Positions 8,528-17,518 of a stretch of 64,000 nt of DNA are shown piece by piece. The notes below the pieces were generated by a model. The model was not told where the DNA came from, ran no database searches, and worked only from the letters and a program-made list of their open reading frames with translations. The DNA comes from Actinacidiphila guanduensis (GTDB taxonomy: Bacteria > Actinomycetota > Actinomycetes > Streptomycetales > Streptomycetaceae). The translations under genes and the position numbers were made by a program. The stretch spans positions 1-64,000 of the forward strand of contig NZ_FNIE01000026.1 of assembly GCF_900103985.1 (NCBI RefSeq), in the 5' to 3' direction. The stretch's first letter is position 1, and the number at the start of each line of letters is the position of its first letter.

Positions 8528-8646
8528 AGTGCCCTGGGGGTCGAGGGTACGCCCGCGGCCCAGGATTCGGACGGGTGGTCCGCATCGCGGGACCGGGTGT
8601 CCGCCGCGCGGGCGGTGCCGAGCGCCGCCGTGCGGGGCTCGCCGGC

Positions 8647-9453
8647 TCAGCGGCGGGCGGGAACGGGCTGCTCGGGGGCGGCCAGGTGCAGCCGGGTGAA
8701 GGCCAGCGCCTCGGCGAGATCCTCCTCGCGCTCGGCGGAGGACATCGCGCGCCGGGTGTTGACCTCGATCACGACGTGGCCGCCGAAGCCGCGTGCGGCC
8801 AGGGCCCGCAGCACGGGGCCGCAGGGCTGGGTGCCGCGGCCGGGGACCAGGTGCTCGTCCTTCGCCGAGCCGTTGCCGTCGCCCATGTGCACGTGCGCCA
8901 GCCGGTCGCCCATCCGCGCGACCATGTCCAGCGCGGCCGAGCGGGAGGTGGCGGTGTGCGAGAGGTCCACGGTGAAGTGGCGGTAGTCGTCGCGGGTGAC
9001 GTCCCAGTCGGGGGCGTAGGCGAGCATCTCGCGGTCGCGGTAGCGCCAGGGGTACATGTTCTCCACGGCGAAGCGGACGTCGGTCTCGTCGGCCATCCGC
9101 CAGATGCCGCGCACGAAGTCGCGCGCGTAGCCGCGCTGCCAGCGGAACGGGGGGTGGACGACGACCGTGTCCGCGCCGAGCCGCTCGGCGGCGGCGCGGG
9201 CCCGCTGCAGCTTCGTCCAGGGGTCGGTGGACCAGACGCGCTGCGTGATCAGCAGACAGGGGGCGTGTACGGCGAGGATGGGGACGCGGTGGTAGTCCGA
9301 GAGGCGGCGCAGGGCCTCGACGTCCTGGCTGACCGGATCGGTCCACACCATCACCTCGACCCCGTCGTACCCCAGCCGCGAGGCGATCTCGAAGGCCGTG
9401 GCCGTGGATTCCGGGTACACGGAAGCGGTCGACAGCGCGACCTTCGTCTTCAC
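8647..9453 (-). CDS. TIM-barrel sugar phosphate isomerase/epimerase-like protein
   Basis: 268 aa of the xylose isomerase-like/AP endonuclease 2 fold. Conserved blocks follow the barrel strands: KVALSTASVYPE, GYDGVEVMVWTD, ILAVHAPCLLI, GADTVVVHPPFRWQ, RFAVENMYPW, FTVDLSHTATS, LAHVHMGDGNGSAKDEH and GHVVIEVNTR. The Glu, Asp, His and His of these strands are the usual metal ligands. Substrate is unknown. GTG 9453 is preferred because GAGG sits 5-6 nt upstream; 9468 is an alternative. Downstream is ilvD on the same strand; upstream lies repeat region A. Confidence 0.8.
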   Translation of the reverse strand: MKTKVALSTASVYPESTATAFEIASRLGYDGVEVMVWTDPVSQDVEALRRLSDYHRVPILAVHAPCLLITQRVWSTDPWTKLQRARAAAERLGADTVVVHPPFRWQRGYARDFVRGIWRMADETDVRFAVENMYPWRYRDREMLAYAPDWDVTRDDYRHFTVDLSHTATSRSAALDMVARMGDRLAHVHMGDGNGSAKDEHLVPGRGTQPCGPVLRALAARGFGGHVVIEVNTRRAMSSAEREEDLAEALAFTRLHLAAPEQPVPARR

Positions 9454-9478
9454 GGGAACCTCGACCACGTCGCCAGGG

Positions 9479-9783
9479 TACGGGGCTTTTCTTGCAGGGC
9501 CACCGCACCAAAGGGGTAATCAATCCCATACCCGCACCAACGGCCTGCCGATAGCTGGTCGCGCAGTTCCTCCCCCGGAGCTTCGCCTGGGGCGCCTCCA
9601 GCACCCCCTGGGCGGTGGTACGGGGCTCGGCCTGCGCGCGAACGGCAAGGTTTTTCAGGGGCGCGGGGAACGGCGCGACCAGCCATCCGCCGGGTTGCAG
9701 GCGGCGACGAGACGGGAACCCCCGCGGCGGGCAGCCGCACCCGCACCGCACCGGCGGAACCCGGCCTCCCCCGGAGGGAACCC
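9479..9783. repeat. Dispersed repeat region A
   Basis: Non-coding gap holding one copy of the window's dispersed repeat. The module at 9554-9684 begins GCTGGTCGCGCAGTTCC and ends GGAACGGCGCGACCAGC, so its ends are inverted copies. Inside are CTTCGCCTGGGG and GGCAAGGTTTTTCAGGGGCGCGGGG. Related sequences lie in regions B to E. No ORF here looks genuine. Confidence 0.8.
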
Positions 9784-10716
9784 TCAGGACGACGACATCA
9801 CGTCGAGCTTGCGGAGGATGACCCCCTCGCGCAGGGCCCACGGGCAGATCTCCAGGACGGGGACCTCGAAGAGGTCCATCGCGGCCTCGGCCACGAGCGC
9901 TCCCGCGAGGAGCTGGCGGGCCCGGCCCTCGGAGACGCCGGGGAGGGTCGCGCGGCGGGCGGCCGTCATCGTGGCGAGACGGGGCACCCACTCCTCCAGG
10001 GCCCCGCGCCGCAGCGTGCGCTGGACGTAGAGCCCGTCGGCGCTGCGGGCCGCACCGGCGATCCGCGCGAGCTGGCGGAACGTCTTGGACGTGCCGACCG
10101 CGTGGTCGGGCCGTCCCAGCCGGGTGAACTCGGCGACGCAGCGGCCTATTTCGGCCCGCACGTGCTTGCGCAGGGCACGTACGTCCTCGGCCGCGGGCGG
10201 GTCGCCCGGCAGCCGGCCCGCCGTGAGCCGCCCGGCGCCCAGCGGCAGCGACACGGCAGCGGCGGGGTACTCGTCCATGCCGTAGCCGATCTCCAGCGAG
10301 CCGCCGCCGATGTCGAGCACCAGCAGCCGGCCGGCCGACCAGCCGAACCAGCGGCGTACCGCGAGGAAGGTCAGCCGCGCCTCGTCGGCGCCGGCGAGGA
10401 CGGTCAGCCGCACCCCCGTCTCGCGCTCGACCCGGGCGAGCACCTCCTCGCCGTTGGCCGCCTCGCGCACCGCGGAGGTGGCGAAGGGCAGCACGTCCTC
10501 CACGCCCTTGTCCTCGGCCACCCGCATCGCCTCGGCGACGGTGCGCACCAGCAGGTCCACACCGGAGGCGCTGATGGCGCCGCTCGCGTCGAGGAGTTCG
10601 GCCAGCCGCAGCTCGGCCTTGTGCGAGTACGCCGGCAGCGGGCGGGCGCCCGGGTGTGCGTCCACCACCAGCAGGTGGACGGTGTTGGAACCCACGTCGA
10701 GCACTCCGAGTCGCAT
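9784..10716 (-). CDS. Ppx/GppA-family phosphatase
   Basis: 310 aa of the ASKHA (actin/hsp70-like) fold, predicted to hydrolyse polyphosphate or guanosine pentaphosphate. RLGVLDVGSNTVHLLVVDAH at the N-terminus is the phosphate-1 loop, PFATSAVREAANG (about residues 87-99) contains the catalytic-region Glu, and VLDIGGGSLEIGYG (about 140-153) is phosphate-2. It is a short single-module form lacking the C-terminal HD-like half of E. coli Ppx, as is common in actinobacteria. Start ATG 10716. It diverges from the Cys-rich gene at 10849 across 132 bp. Confidence 0.85.
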   Translation of the reverse strand: MRLGVLDVGSNTVHLLVVDAHPGARPLPAYSHKAELRLAELLDASGAISASGVDLLVRTVAEAMRVAEDKGVEDVLPFATSAVREAANGEEVLARVERETGVRLTVLAGADEARLTFLAVRRWFGWSAGRLLVLDIGGGSLEIGYGMDEYPAAAVSLPLGAGRLTAGRLPGDPPAAEDVRALRKHVRAEIGRCVAEFTRLGRPDHAVGTSKTFRQLARIAGAARSADGLYVQRTLRRGALEEWVPRLATMTAARRATLPGVSEGRARQLLAGALVAEAAMDLFEVPVLEICPWALREGVILRKLDVMSSS

Positions 10717-10848
10717 AGGCACGACATTAGGGCAGGCCGGGCGGGGCGTGGACGGCGGACGTACGAAGGGCGGGGGGCACGGCGGCGCACGCCGCCGCAC
10801 GGAGAGTGGGCGCGGCATTCCGTGCATTCCGGTCTTACGCTGGGCCCT

Positions 10849-11715
10849 GTGGCGAAGGTGACTGCCCGCAAGAGCAAGGGCGACAAGAGCAAGAAGAAGG
10901 ACCGGGCGCACGGCAGCCTGCCCGCGCAGCCCGTGGCGGAGGTGCGCGAGGACGCACGCGAGGAGGAGACCGGGCTCGACTTCCCGCGGACGTGGGTGGA
11001 GTTCGTGGACCCGGCCGACGAGGAGCAGGTCTTCCGGTGCGACCTGACCTGGCTCACCTCGCGCTGGGGCTGCGTGTTCGGGGCCGGCTGCCACGGCATC
11101 GTGGCGGGCCGGGCGGACGACGGCTGCTGCTCGCTGGGCGCGCACTTCTCGGACGACGACGACGAGAAGCGGGTGGCCGGGCATGTGGTGCGGCTCACCG
11201 CGGAGGACTGGCAGTTCCACGACCTGGGCACCGGCGCCGACGGCTTCTGGGCCGAGGAGAACGAGGACGGCGAGCGGCAGACCCGGGTCGTGGACGGCGC
11301 CTGCATCTTCTCCAACCGGCGCGGTTTCCCCGGCGGGCAGGGGTGCGCGCTGCACGCGCTGGCGCTGCGCGAGGGGCGCGAGCCGCTGGAGACCAAGCCG
11401 GATGTGTGCTGGCAGCTGCCCATCCGCCGCACCTTCGACTGGGTGGACCGGGCCGACGACAGCCGCGTGCTGGTGGTGTCCATCGGTGAGTACGACCGGC
11501 GGGGCTGGGGCCCCGGCGGTCACGACCTGCACTGGTGGTGCACGTCCGCGCCTTCCGCGCACGGTGCGGGTGATCCCGTCTACGTGTCCTACCGCCCCGA
11601 GCTCACCGAGCTGATGGGCGAGGCCGCGTATGCCGAGCTGGCGGCCATGTGCGAGGCCCGCCTCGCCTCGGACCTCCCCCTGGTGGCCCCCCACCCCGCC
11701 GATCCGCTGCGCTAG
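10849..11715 (+). CDS. Cys-rich conserved protein, possible metal/Fe-S binder
   Basis: 288 aa. The Lys-rich N-terminus (VAKVTARKSKGDKSKKKDR) precedes a cysteine-rich body with FRCDLTWLTSRWGCVFGAGCHGI, DDGCCSLGAHF, DGACIFSNRRG, GQGCALHAL and KPDVCWQLP. The GCCSLGAH and QGCALH spacing recalls the YkgJ/DUF3109 group of putative zinc or Fe-S proteins, but I cannot confirm membership. The product appears cytoplasmic. The GTG start at 10849 lacks a strong Shine-Dalgarno sequence. It is paired head-to-head with the Ppx/GppA phosphatase. Confidence 0.75.
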   Translation: MAKVTARKSKGDKSKKKDRAHGSLPAQPVAEVREDAREEETGLDFPRTWVEFVDPADEEQVFRCDLTWLTSRWGCVFGAGCHGIVAGRADDGCCSLGAHFSDDDDEKRVAGHVVRLTAEDWQFHDLGTGADGFWAEENEDGERQTRVVDGACIFSNRRGFPGGQGCALHALALREGREPLETKPDVCWQLPIRRTFDWVDRADDSRVLVVSIGEYDRRGWGPGGHDLHWWCTSAPSAHGAGDPVYVSYRPELTELMGEAAYAELAAMCEARLASDLPLVAPHPADPLR

Positions 11716-12308
11716 CGTTACGAGTTGCCTACTCGCCGCGACGGTTCCTGTCTCGCCGCCGCCTGCCGCGGCATTGCTCCTACGGTGCGGCTGCCCGCCG
11801 TTTGGGTTCCTGTCTCGTCGCCGACAGCCGCCGCATTGCTCCTACGGTGCGGCTGCCCGCCGTAGGGGGTTCCGTCTCCTCCCCGACAGCCGCGCCGATG
11901 TGGCTGGTCGCGCAGTTCCCCGCGCCCCTGAAAAACCTTGCCCTTCGCGCGCAAAGCGAGCCCTGTACAACCCAGGGGCGCTGGGGGTACCTCCCAGGCG
12001 AAGCTCTGGGGGAGGAACGGCGCGACCAGCCAGGCACCGGCCTGCGGCCGGGAAAGCGCGGAACCCCTACGGCGGGGGACCGTTCTTGGGGGCGCGGGGA
12101 ACTGCGCGACCAGCCCAAAGCCGGGCCGCGGCCGGGAACGCGCAGAAACCCCTACGGCGGGATGCCGTTCTTGGGGGCGCTGGGGGTACCCCCAGGCGAA
12201 GCTCTGGGGGAGGAACTGCGCGAGAAACCATCCACCGCCCTGGCGGGCGGGAACGCGCAGAAGCCCCTACGGCGGGATGCCGGCCCCGCGGAGCGGGCGG
12301 CGACGGTG
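11716..12308. repeat. Dispersed repeat region B
   Basis: Nearly 600 bp of mosaic repeats. GTTCCTGTCTCGYCGCC..ATTGCTCCTACGGTGCGGCT occurs twice (about 11745-11865). A full hairpin module runs from GGCTGGTCGCGCAG (11902) to GCGCGACCAGCC (12032). Then come shorter copies of GGGGAACTGCGCGACCAGCC and CCCCTACGGCGGG (12061-12280), and a GGGGGTACCCCCAGGCGAAG segment near 12190. No gene was recognised. Confidence 0.85.
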
Positions 12309-14009
12309 TCAACTGGTCGTGGGTGAGGGGGCCGTGTCGGTGGGGGTGGGGGATTGGGTCGGGGGGTCGGTGGTCTCGGTGGGGGTCGCCGTGTCGGTCG
12401 GGGGCGGGGTGGTGGGCGGGGGCGTGGGCGCCGTGGTGGTGGGGGTCGGGGAGGAGGAGGCGGGCGGAGGGACCGATCGCCGCGAGGAGCCGCGCAGCGT
12501 GACCGTGGCGCCGCCGGGCGAGAAGCGGATCTCGGCCTGCCAGGAGCCGCGCGGCTCGAGCGCCCGGTCCACCCCGATCACCAGCGTGACCGTGTCGCCG
12601 GGCGCGAGCGTGCCCGAGCGGCTGGAGAACTCCAGCCAGTACGCCGACGTGCTCGCCGTCCAGTGCACGGGCGCGCCACCCGACGCGGTGAGCGTGACGT
12701 ACGTACGGCCGCGGCCGGGCCGCGCGGTCACCTGCAGCCACCCGGCGCCCGGGGGTACGGACGCCGCGGGCGGGGTGCCGCCGGAGACGACCACGGAGGT
12801 GGCCTCGGGCGCGTCCGGGGACGGTACCGAGGTGCGGCCGGGGCGGCCGGTCACCGGGCCCGAGCTGCCGGCCTTCTCGTAGGGGACGCCGTCGATGCCG
12901 TCGGGGGCGGAGGCGGGGCGGCCGTCGGCGTGCGGGCCGTCGCCCTCGCCGAGCGGGGTGGCCCGGTAGGCCGCCCAGACGGCGAGGACGGGCGCGGCCA
13001 CCACGGCGGCGACGACCGCGGTGGTGACGGCCCGGTGCCGCACCTGGGCCCGGCGGGCCGCGCTGTCGGCGAGGGCGACGGGGAACCCGCGGCGGTCGAA
13101 GCGCGGGGTGGACTCCCTGGCCCGGCCGAACCCGGCGTCCATGGCATGCAGTATGGCCGCGTAGGCGGCCGAGCGGGGCGCCTCGACCAGCGGGAGCACG
13201 GCGGTGGCCGCGCCCTGTCCGGGCGCACCGGGCCAGGGCGCGCCCGCCACGACGCGCTCCGCGGTGCGCCGGCACAGCGGGCAGTCGTCCACGTGCCGCA
13301 CCAGCTCGGCCCGCAGGGTGGCGCCGAGCAGCACCCGCGTGTCGCCCGCGAGTTCGGCCACCTCGGCGCAGCGGCCGGTGTCGACCACGGCGAGCGCGGT
13401 ACGGGTCCGCTCGACCTCGCAGGCGGCCCGGGCCAGCCGGGTCCGGGCGGCCTCGGCGTCCAGGCCCAGCACGTGGGCGACCTCCTGCGCGGACAGCTGG
13501 TGGCGCACCGCCAGTTCGAGCGCCTCGCGCTGCTCGGGGGTGGTGCCGGCCGCCTCGGGCCAGGCGAGCGAGGCGAGTTGGGCCCGGCGCTCCTCGGCGA
13601 CGGCCGCGGAGGCGCGCGGCGGTTCGCGGCGCTTGGCCGCCAGCCGGCGCAGGCACACCCAGCGGGCCAGCGCGTACAGCCAGGGCCGGCGCAGGGCGGG
13701 GTCGCGCAGCCGCACCCGCTGCCGCTCGGCGAGCGCGAGCACCTCGCCGAGGGCGGCGGCGGCCGCGTCGTGCTCGCACAGGATGGACAGGCAGTAGGTG
13801 AACAGGCCGTCGAGATACGGCTCGTAGTGCGCCGGCGGCTGCATGGGCAGCGTGCCGCGCGGGCGGACCCGCCCGTCGCGGCGGCCGCCCTGCGTCCGGC
13901 CCCGCTCGGACTCCCGCTCGGCCCGCTCGGCCCGCGAGCGCTGCGCCGGCGCCCGGTGCCTGCGGTGTGCGCCGGTGCTCTGCGTGGGGGTTTCCTGCCT
14001 GCTCGTCAC
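12309..14009 (-). CDS. Sigma-factor-like / zinc-finger / TM / BACON-domain fusion
   Basis: 566 aa with an unusual order. After a basic N-terminus (1-60) comes a sigma region-2-like helix bundle (YLDGLFTYCLSILCEHDAAA, then RPWLYALARWVCLRRLAAK, about 63-125). A region-4-like HTH follows (REALELAVRHQLSAQEVAHVLGLDAEAARTRL, about 155-190). Next is a zinc-finger-like HVDDCPLCRRTAERV (about 228-242) as in anti-sigma factors, a transmembrane helix (AVTTAVVAAVVAAPVLAVWAAY, about 300-322), a linker, an outside BACON-like beta domain (about 395-480) and a Pro/Thr-rich tail. It may be a membrane-tethered regulator; DNA binding is not shown. GTG 14009 may be leaderless (TACGTT 6 nt upstream). It diverges from radA. 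Confidence 0.75.
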   Translation of the reverse strand: MTSRQETPTQSTGAHRRHRAPAQRSRAERAERESERGRTQGGRRDGRVRPRGTLPMQPPAHYEPYLDGLFTYCLSILCEHDAAAAALGEVLALAERQRVRLRDPALRRPWLYALARWVCLRRLAAKRREPPRASAAVAEERRAQLASLAWPEAAGTTPEQREALELAVRHQLSAQEVAHVLGLDAEAARTRLARAACEVERTRTALAVVDTGRCAEVAELAGDTRVLLGATLRAELVRHVDDCPLCRRTAERVVAGAPWPGAPGQGAATAVLPLVEAPRSAAYAAILHAMDAGFGRARESTPRFDRRGFPVALADSAARRAQVRHRAVTTAVVAAVVAAPVLAVWAAYRATPLGEGDGPHADGRPASAPDGIDGVPYEKAGSSGPVTGRPGRTSVPSPDAPEATSVVVSGGTPPAASVPPGAGWLQVTARPGRGRTYVTLTASGGAPVHWTASTSAYWLEFSSRSGTLAPGDTVTLVIGVDRALEPRGSWQAEIRFSPGGATVTLRGSSRRSVPPPASSSPTPTTTAPTPPPTTPPPTDTATPTETTDPPTQSPTPTDTAPSPTTS

Positions 14010-14281
14010 CGGGCGAACGTAGGCCGGTTCAACGGCAAACTTCAGCAGTCCGGGCCGCCTTTAACCCAAATGGGTAACAGCGCGCCACGAAAGGGGACAT
14101 GGCGTGCACACCTGCGGGTGAATACCGTGCGGGCGGCTCGACGTCCGGCGGACGCGCCCCCGTACGCGCCCCGGCGGCGCCGGCTCGCCGGGGGCGGGCG
14201 GCCCGCGCTGCGGTGCGCCCCCGTACGGCAGTGGCGACCGCATTGGCGGCGTTGTCGTACCCGGCCGCTACCGTGAACGCC

Positions 14282-15655
14282 ATGGCCACCCGCAAGCCCG
14301 CCGCCAAGGACCGCCCCTCCTACCGCTGCACGGAGTGCGGCTGGACCACCGTCAAGTGGCTCGGCCGCTGCGGCGAGTGCCAGGCGTGGGGCACCGTCGA
14401 GGAGTACGGCGGCGCGCCCGCGGTGCGCACCACCGCCCCCGGCCGGGTGACGACCGCCGCGCAGCCCATCGCGCAGGTCGACGGACGGCAGGCCGCCGCC
14501 CGCTCCACCGGCGTGCCCGAGCTGGACCGGGTGCTCGGCGGCGGGCTCGTCCCCGGCGCGGTGGTGCTGCTCGCCGGCGAGCCGGGCGTCGGCAAGTCCA
14601 CCCTGCTGCTGGACGTGGCGGCCAAGGCGTCCGGCCCGCAGACGCCGACGCTCTACGTCACCGGTGAGGAGTCCGCCTCTCAGGTGCGGCTGCGGGCCGA
14701 CCGGATCGGCGCGCTCGCCGACCATCTCTACCTCGCCGCCGAGACCGACCTGTCCGCGGTGCTCGGCCACCTCGACGACGTGAAGCCCGCCCTGCTGGTG
14801 CTGGACTCCGTGCAGACCGTCGCCTCCCCCGAGATCGACGGGGCGCCCGGCGGCATGGCGCAGGTCCGCGAGGTGGCGGGTGCGCTCATCCGCGCGTCCA
14901 AGGAACGCGGCATGTCCACGCTGCTGGTGGGCCACGTCACCAAGGACGGCGCCATCGCCGGGCCGCGCCTGCTGGAGCACCTGGTCGACGTGGTGCTCAG
15001 CTTCGAGGGCGACCGGCACGCGCGGCTGCGGCTGATCCGCGGGGTCAAGAACCGCTACGGCGCCACCGAGGAGGTCGGCTGCTTCGAGCTCCACGACGAG
15101 GGGATCACCGGGCTCGCCGACCCCTCGGGGCTCTTCCTCACCCGGCGCGACGAGCCGGTGCCCGGCACGTGCCTGACCGTCACGCTCGAAGGGCGGCGGC
15201 CGCTGGTCGCCGAGGTGCAGGCGCTCACCGTGGACACGCAGATCCCCTCGCCCCGGCGCACCACCTCCGGGCTGGAGAACTCGCGGGTGTCGATGATGCT
15301 GGCGGTGCTGGAGCAGCGGGGGCGGATCAAGTCGATCGGCAAGCAGGACATCTACACGGCGACGGTGGGCGGCGTCCGGCTCACCGAGCCGGCCGCGGAC
15401 CTGGCGGTGGCGCTGGCGCTGGCCAGTGCGGCGATCGACACGCCGCTGCCGAAGAACCTCGTGGCGATCGGGGAGGTGGGGCTGGCCGGGGAGGTGCGGC
15501 GCGTCACCGGGGTGCAGCGCCGCCTCTCGGAGGCGCACCGCCTCGGCTTCACCCACGCGCTGGTCCCCCCGGACCCGGGCCGCGTCCCTTCCGGCATGCG
15601 CGTCACCGAAGTCACCGACATCTCCGACGCCTTGCGAGCGCTGCCGCGGCGCTAG
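14282..15655 (+). CDS. radA: DNA repair protein RadA
   Basis: 457 aa. RadA is a RecA-like ATPase that drives branch migration in recombination. Visible in order: a C4 zinc finger (YRCTECGWTTVKWLGRCGEC, about residues 14-33), Walker A GEPGVGKST (about 98-106), Walker B LLVLDSVQT, the RadA-specific KNRYGATEEVG motif (about 258-268), and a Lon-protease-like C-terminal domain (VGGVRLTEPAADLAVALALAS). ATG 14282 is chosen by family N-terminus; GTG 14273 is possible. No Shine-Dalgarno is seen, so it may be leaderless. disA follows after repeat region C. Confidence 0.95.
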   Translation: MATRKPAAKDRPSYRCTECGWTTVKWLGRCGECQAWGTVEEYGGAPAVRTTAPGRVTTAAQPIAQVDGRQAAARSTGVPELDRVLGGGLVPGAVVLLAGEPGVGKSTLLLDVAAKASGPQTPTLYVTGEESASQVRLRADRIGALADHLYLAAETDLSAVLGHLDDVKPALLVLDSVQTVASPEIDGAPGGMAQVREVAGALIRASKERGMSTLLVGHVTKDGAIAGPRLLEHLVDVVLSFEGDRHARLRLIRGVKNRYGATEEVGCFELHDEGITGLADPSGLFLTRRDEPVPGTCLTVTLEGRRPLVAEVQALTVDTQIPSPRRTTSGLENSRVSMMLAVLEQRGRIKSIGKQDIYTATVGGVRLTEPAADLAVALALASAAIDTPLPKNLVAIGEVGLAGEVRRVTGVQRRLSEAHRLGFTHALVPPDPGRVPSGMRVTEVTDISDALRALPRR

Positions 15656-16120
15656 CTTCACGGGGGCTACCCGCCGCGAGGGTTCCTGTCTCGTCGCCGA
15701 CAGCCGCGGCATTGCTACCACGGTGCGGCTACCCGCCGCGGGGGTTCCTCTACGCCGCCGGGTGCCGCCCGGTGACCGGTTGCGCGCGCAGTTCCTCCCC
15801 CAGAGCTTCGCCTGGGAGGTACCCCCAGCGCCCCATTCGGGTTCCCGTCTGCCCCACGGGGTTGTCTGCCGTCCAAAGGCCGGTGGCCTCTGCCCGCGCC
15901 GTTCCCCGCGCCCCTCAACGCCTTGCCCTTCGCGCGCAAAGGGGGAGCCCCGTACAACCCAGGGGTGCGGGGAACTGCGCGAGAAACCACCCACCGGCCT
16001 GCGGCCGGGAACGTGCAGAAGCCCCTGCGGCGGGGTGCCGTTCTCGGCGCGGAGAACGCCGCGGGTGTCGGCGACGCGGCGGGAACCCGGACGGCGAGAA
16101 GCCGCACCCGCGTAAACTGC
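15656..16120. repeat. Dispersed repeat region C
   Basis: The radA-disA gap carries copies of the same family: GTTCCTGTCTCGTCGCCGACAG (15680), CACGGTGCGGCTACCCGCCG, GCGCAGTTCCTCCCCCAGAG (about 15787), a GGAGGTACCCCCAGCGCCCC segment, GGGGAACTGCGCGAGAAACC (about 15968) and CCCCTGCGGCGGGGTGCCGTT (about 16022). No CDS is supported. Confidence 0.85.
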
Positions 16121-16147
16121 CAGCAGACACCAACCGTGAGGAGCAGC

Positions 16148-17284
16148 GTGGCAGGCAACGACCGGGCCGGCGCCCCGGCCCGCAGGGCGGGGGCGGACTC
16201 CGCCGGGCGCGCCGCCGCGGGCGACATGCGCGCCTCGCTGAGCGCGGTGGCGCCCGGTACCGCGCTGCGCGACGGCCTGGAGCGCATCGTCCGCGGCAAC
16301 ACCGGCGGCCTGATCGTGCTCGGCATGGACAAGACCGTCGAGGCGATGTGCACCGGCGGCTTCGTGCTGGACGTGGAGTTCACCGCCACCCGGCTGCGCG
16401 AGCTGTGCAAGCTGGACGGCGCGCTGATCCTCGACCGCGACATCACCAAGATCCTGCGGGCCGGTGTGCAGCTCGTGCCGGACCCGACGATCCCCACCGA
16501 GGAGACCGGCACCCGGCACCGTACGGCGGACCGCGTCAGCAAGCAGGTCGGCTTCCCGGTGGTCTCGGTGAGCCAGTCGATGCGGCTGATCGCGCTGTAC
16601 GTGGACGGCCAGCGCCGGGTGCTGGAGGACTCCGCGGCGATCCTGTCCCGCGCCAACCAGGCATTGGCCACGCTGGAGCGCTACAAGCTGCGGCTGGACG
16701 AGGTGGCGGGCACCCTGTCCGCGCTGGAGATCGAGGACCTGGTGACCGTGCGCGATGTCACCGCGGTCGCCCAGCGGTTGGAGATGGTCCGCCGGATCGC
16801 CACCGAGATCGCCGAGTATGTCGTGGAGTTGGGCACCGACGGGCGACTGCTGGCCCTGCAATTGGACGAGCTGATCGCCGGGGTGGAGCCCGAGCGCGAA
16901 CTCGTCGCGCAGGACTACGTGCCCGAGCCGACCGCCAAGCGCGGCCGCACCGTGCCGGAGGCGCTCGCCGAGCTGGACGCGCTGCCGCAGAGCGAGCTGA
17001 TCGAACTCACCACCGTGGCACGGGCGCTGGGCTACACCGGGTCGCCCGAATCGCTGGACTCCGCGGTCTCACCGCGCGGTTACCGGCTGCTCGCCAAGGT
17101 GCCGCGGCTGCCGAACACCGTGATCGAGCGGCTGGTCGAGCACTTCGGCGGCCTCCAGAAGCTGCTCGCCGCGAGCGTGGACGACCTCCAGGCCGTCGAG
17201 GGCGTCGGCGAGGCCCGCGCCCGTTCCGTCCGCGAGGGCCTCTCCCGCCTCGCCGAATCCTCCATCCTCGAACGCTACGTCTGA
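16148..17284 (+). CDS. disA: Diadenylate cyclase DisA
   Basis: 378 aa. Makes c-di-AMP from two ATP and scans DNA integrity; in Streptomyces c-di-AMP affects osmotic balance, development and cell wall. The DAC domain shows LDGALILDRD (DGA motif, about residues 95-104) and TGTRHRTADR (RHR motif, about 124-133). A helical linker follows, and the C-terminal helix-hairpin-helix DNA-binding segment is GGLQKLLAASVDDLQAVEGVGEARA. The GTG start at 16148 has GAGGAG upstream, and the N-terminal Ala/Arg-rich segment is not part of the fold. It lies downstream of radA; RadA is known in other bacteria to interact functionally with DisA. Confidence 0.95.
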   Translation: MAGNDRAGAPARRAGADSAGRAAAGDMRASLSAVAPGTALRDGLERIVRGNTGGLIVLGMDKTVEAMCTGGFVLDVEFTATRLRELCKLDGALILDRDITKILRAGVQLVPDPTIPTEETGTRHRTADRVSKQVGFPVVSVSQSMRLIALYVDGQRRVLEDSAAILSRANQALATLERYKLRLDEVAGTLSALEIEDLVTVRDVTAVAQRLEMVRRIATEIAEYVVELGTDGRLLALQLDELIAGVEPERELVAQDYVPEPTAKRGRTVPEALAELDALPQSELIELTTVARALGYTGSPESLDSAVSPRGYRLLAKVPRLPNTVIERLVEHFGGLQKLLAASVDDLQAVEGVGEARARSVREGLSRLAESSILERYV

Positions 17285-17518
17285 GGACTTCTACGGCCCC
17301 CGCCCCGTCTGCCCGCACCTCGATCTTCCCGGCCGCACGCCGGCTCGTGGCAGGTCGCGCAGTTCCTCCCGGAGCTTCGCCCAGGAGGTACGGGGCTCGC
17401 TTTGCGCGCGAAGGGCAAGCTCAATAGGGGCGCGGGGAACTGCGCGCCCAGCTCACGACGGTGCGGCAGTCGGCAACGGCGGCGAACCCCAACGGCGAGG
17501 AGCCGCCCCCGCACCACG
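17285..17518. repeat. Dispersed repeat region D
   Basis: Between convergent disA and the next gene. It contains GGTCGCGCAGTTCCTCCCGGAG (about 17352), GCTTCGCCCAGGAGGTACGGGG, a GCGCGCGAAGGGCAAGC segment and GGGGCGCGGGGAACTGCGCGCCCAGC (about 17427-17452), again giving inverted ends. Confidence 0.8.

Noticed and set aside
14042..16861. 939-codon minus-strand frame across radA and disA
   Set aside because: Antisense to two well-recognised genes and a repeat block; composition is His/Gln/Gly-rich shadow type.
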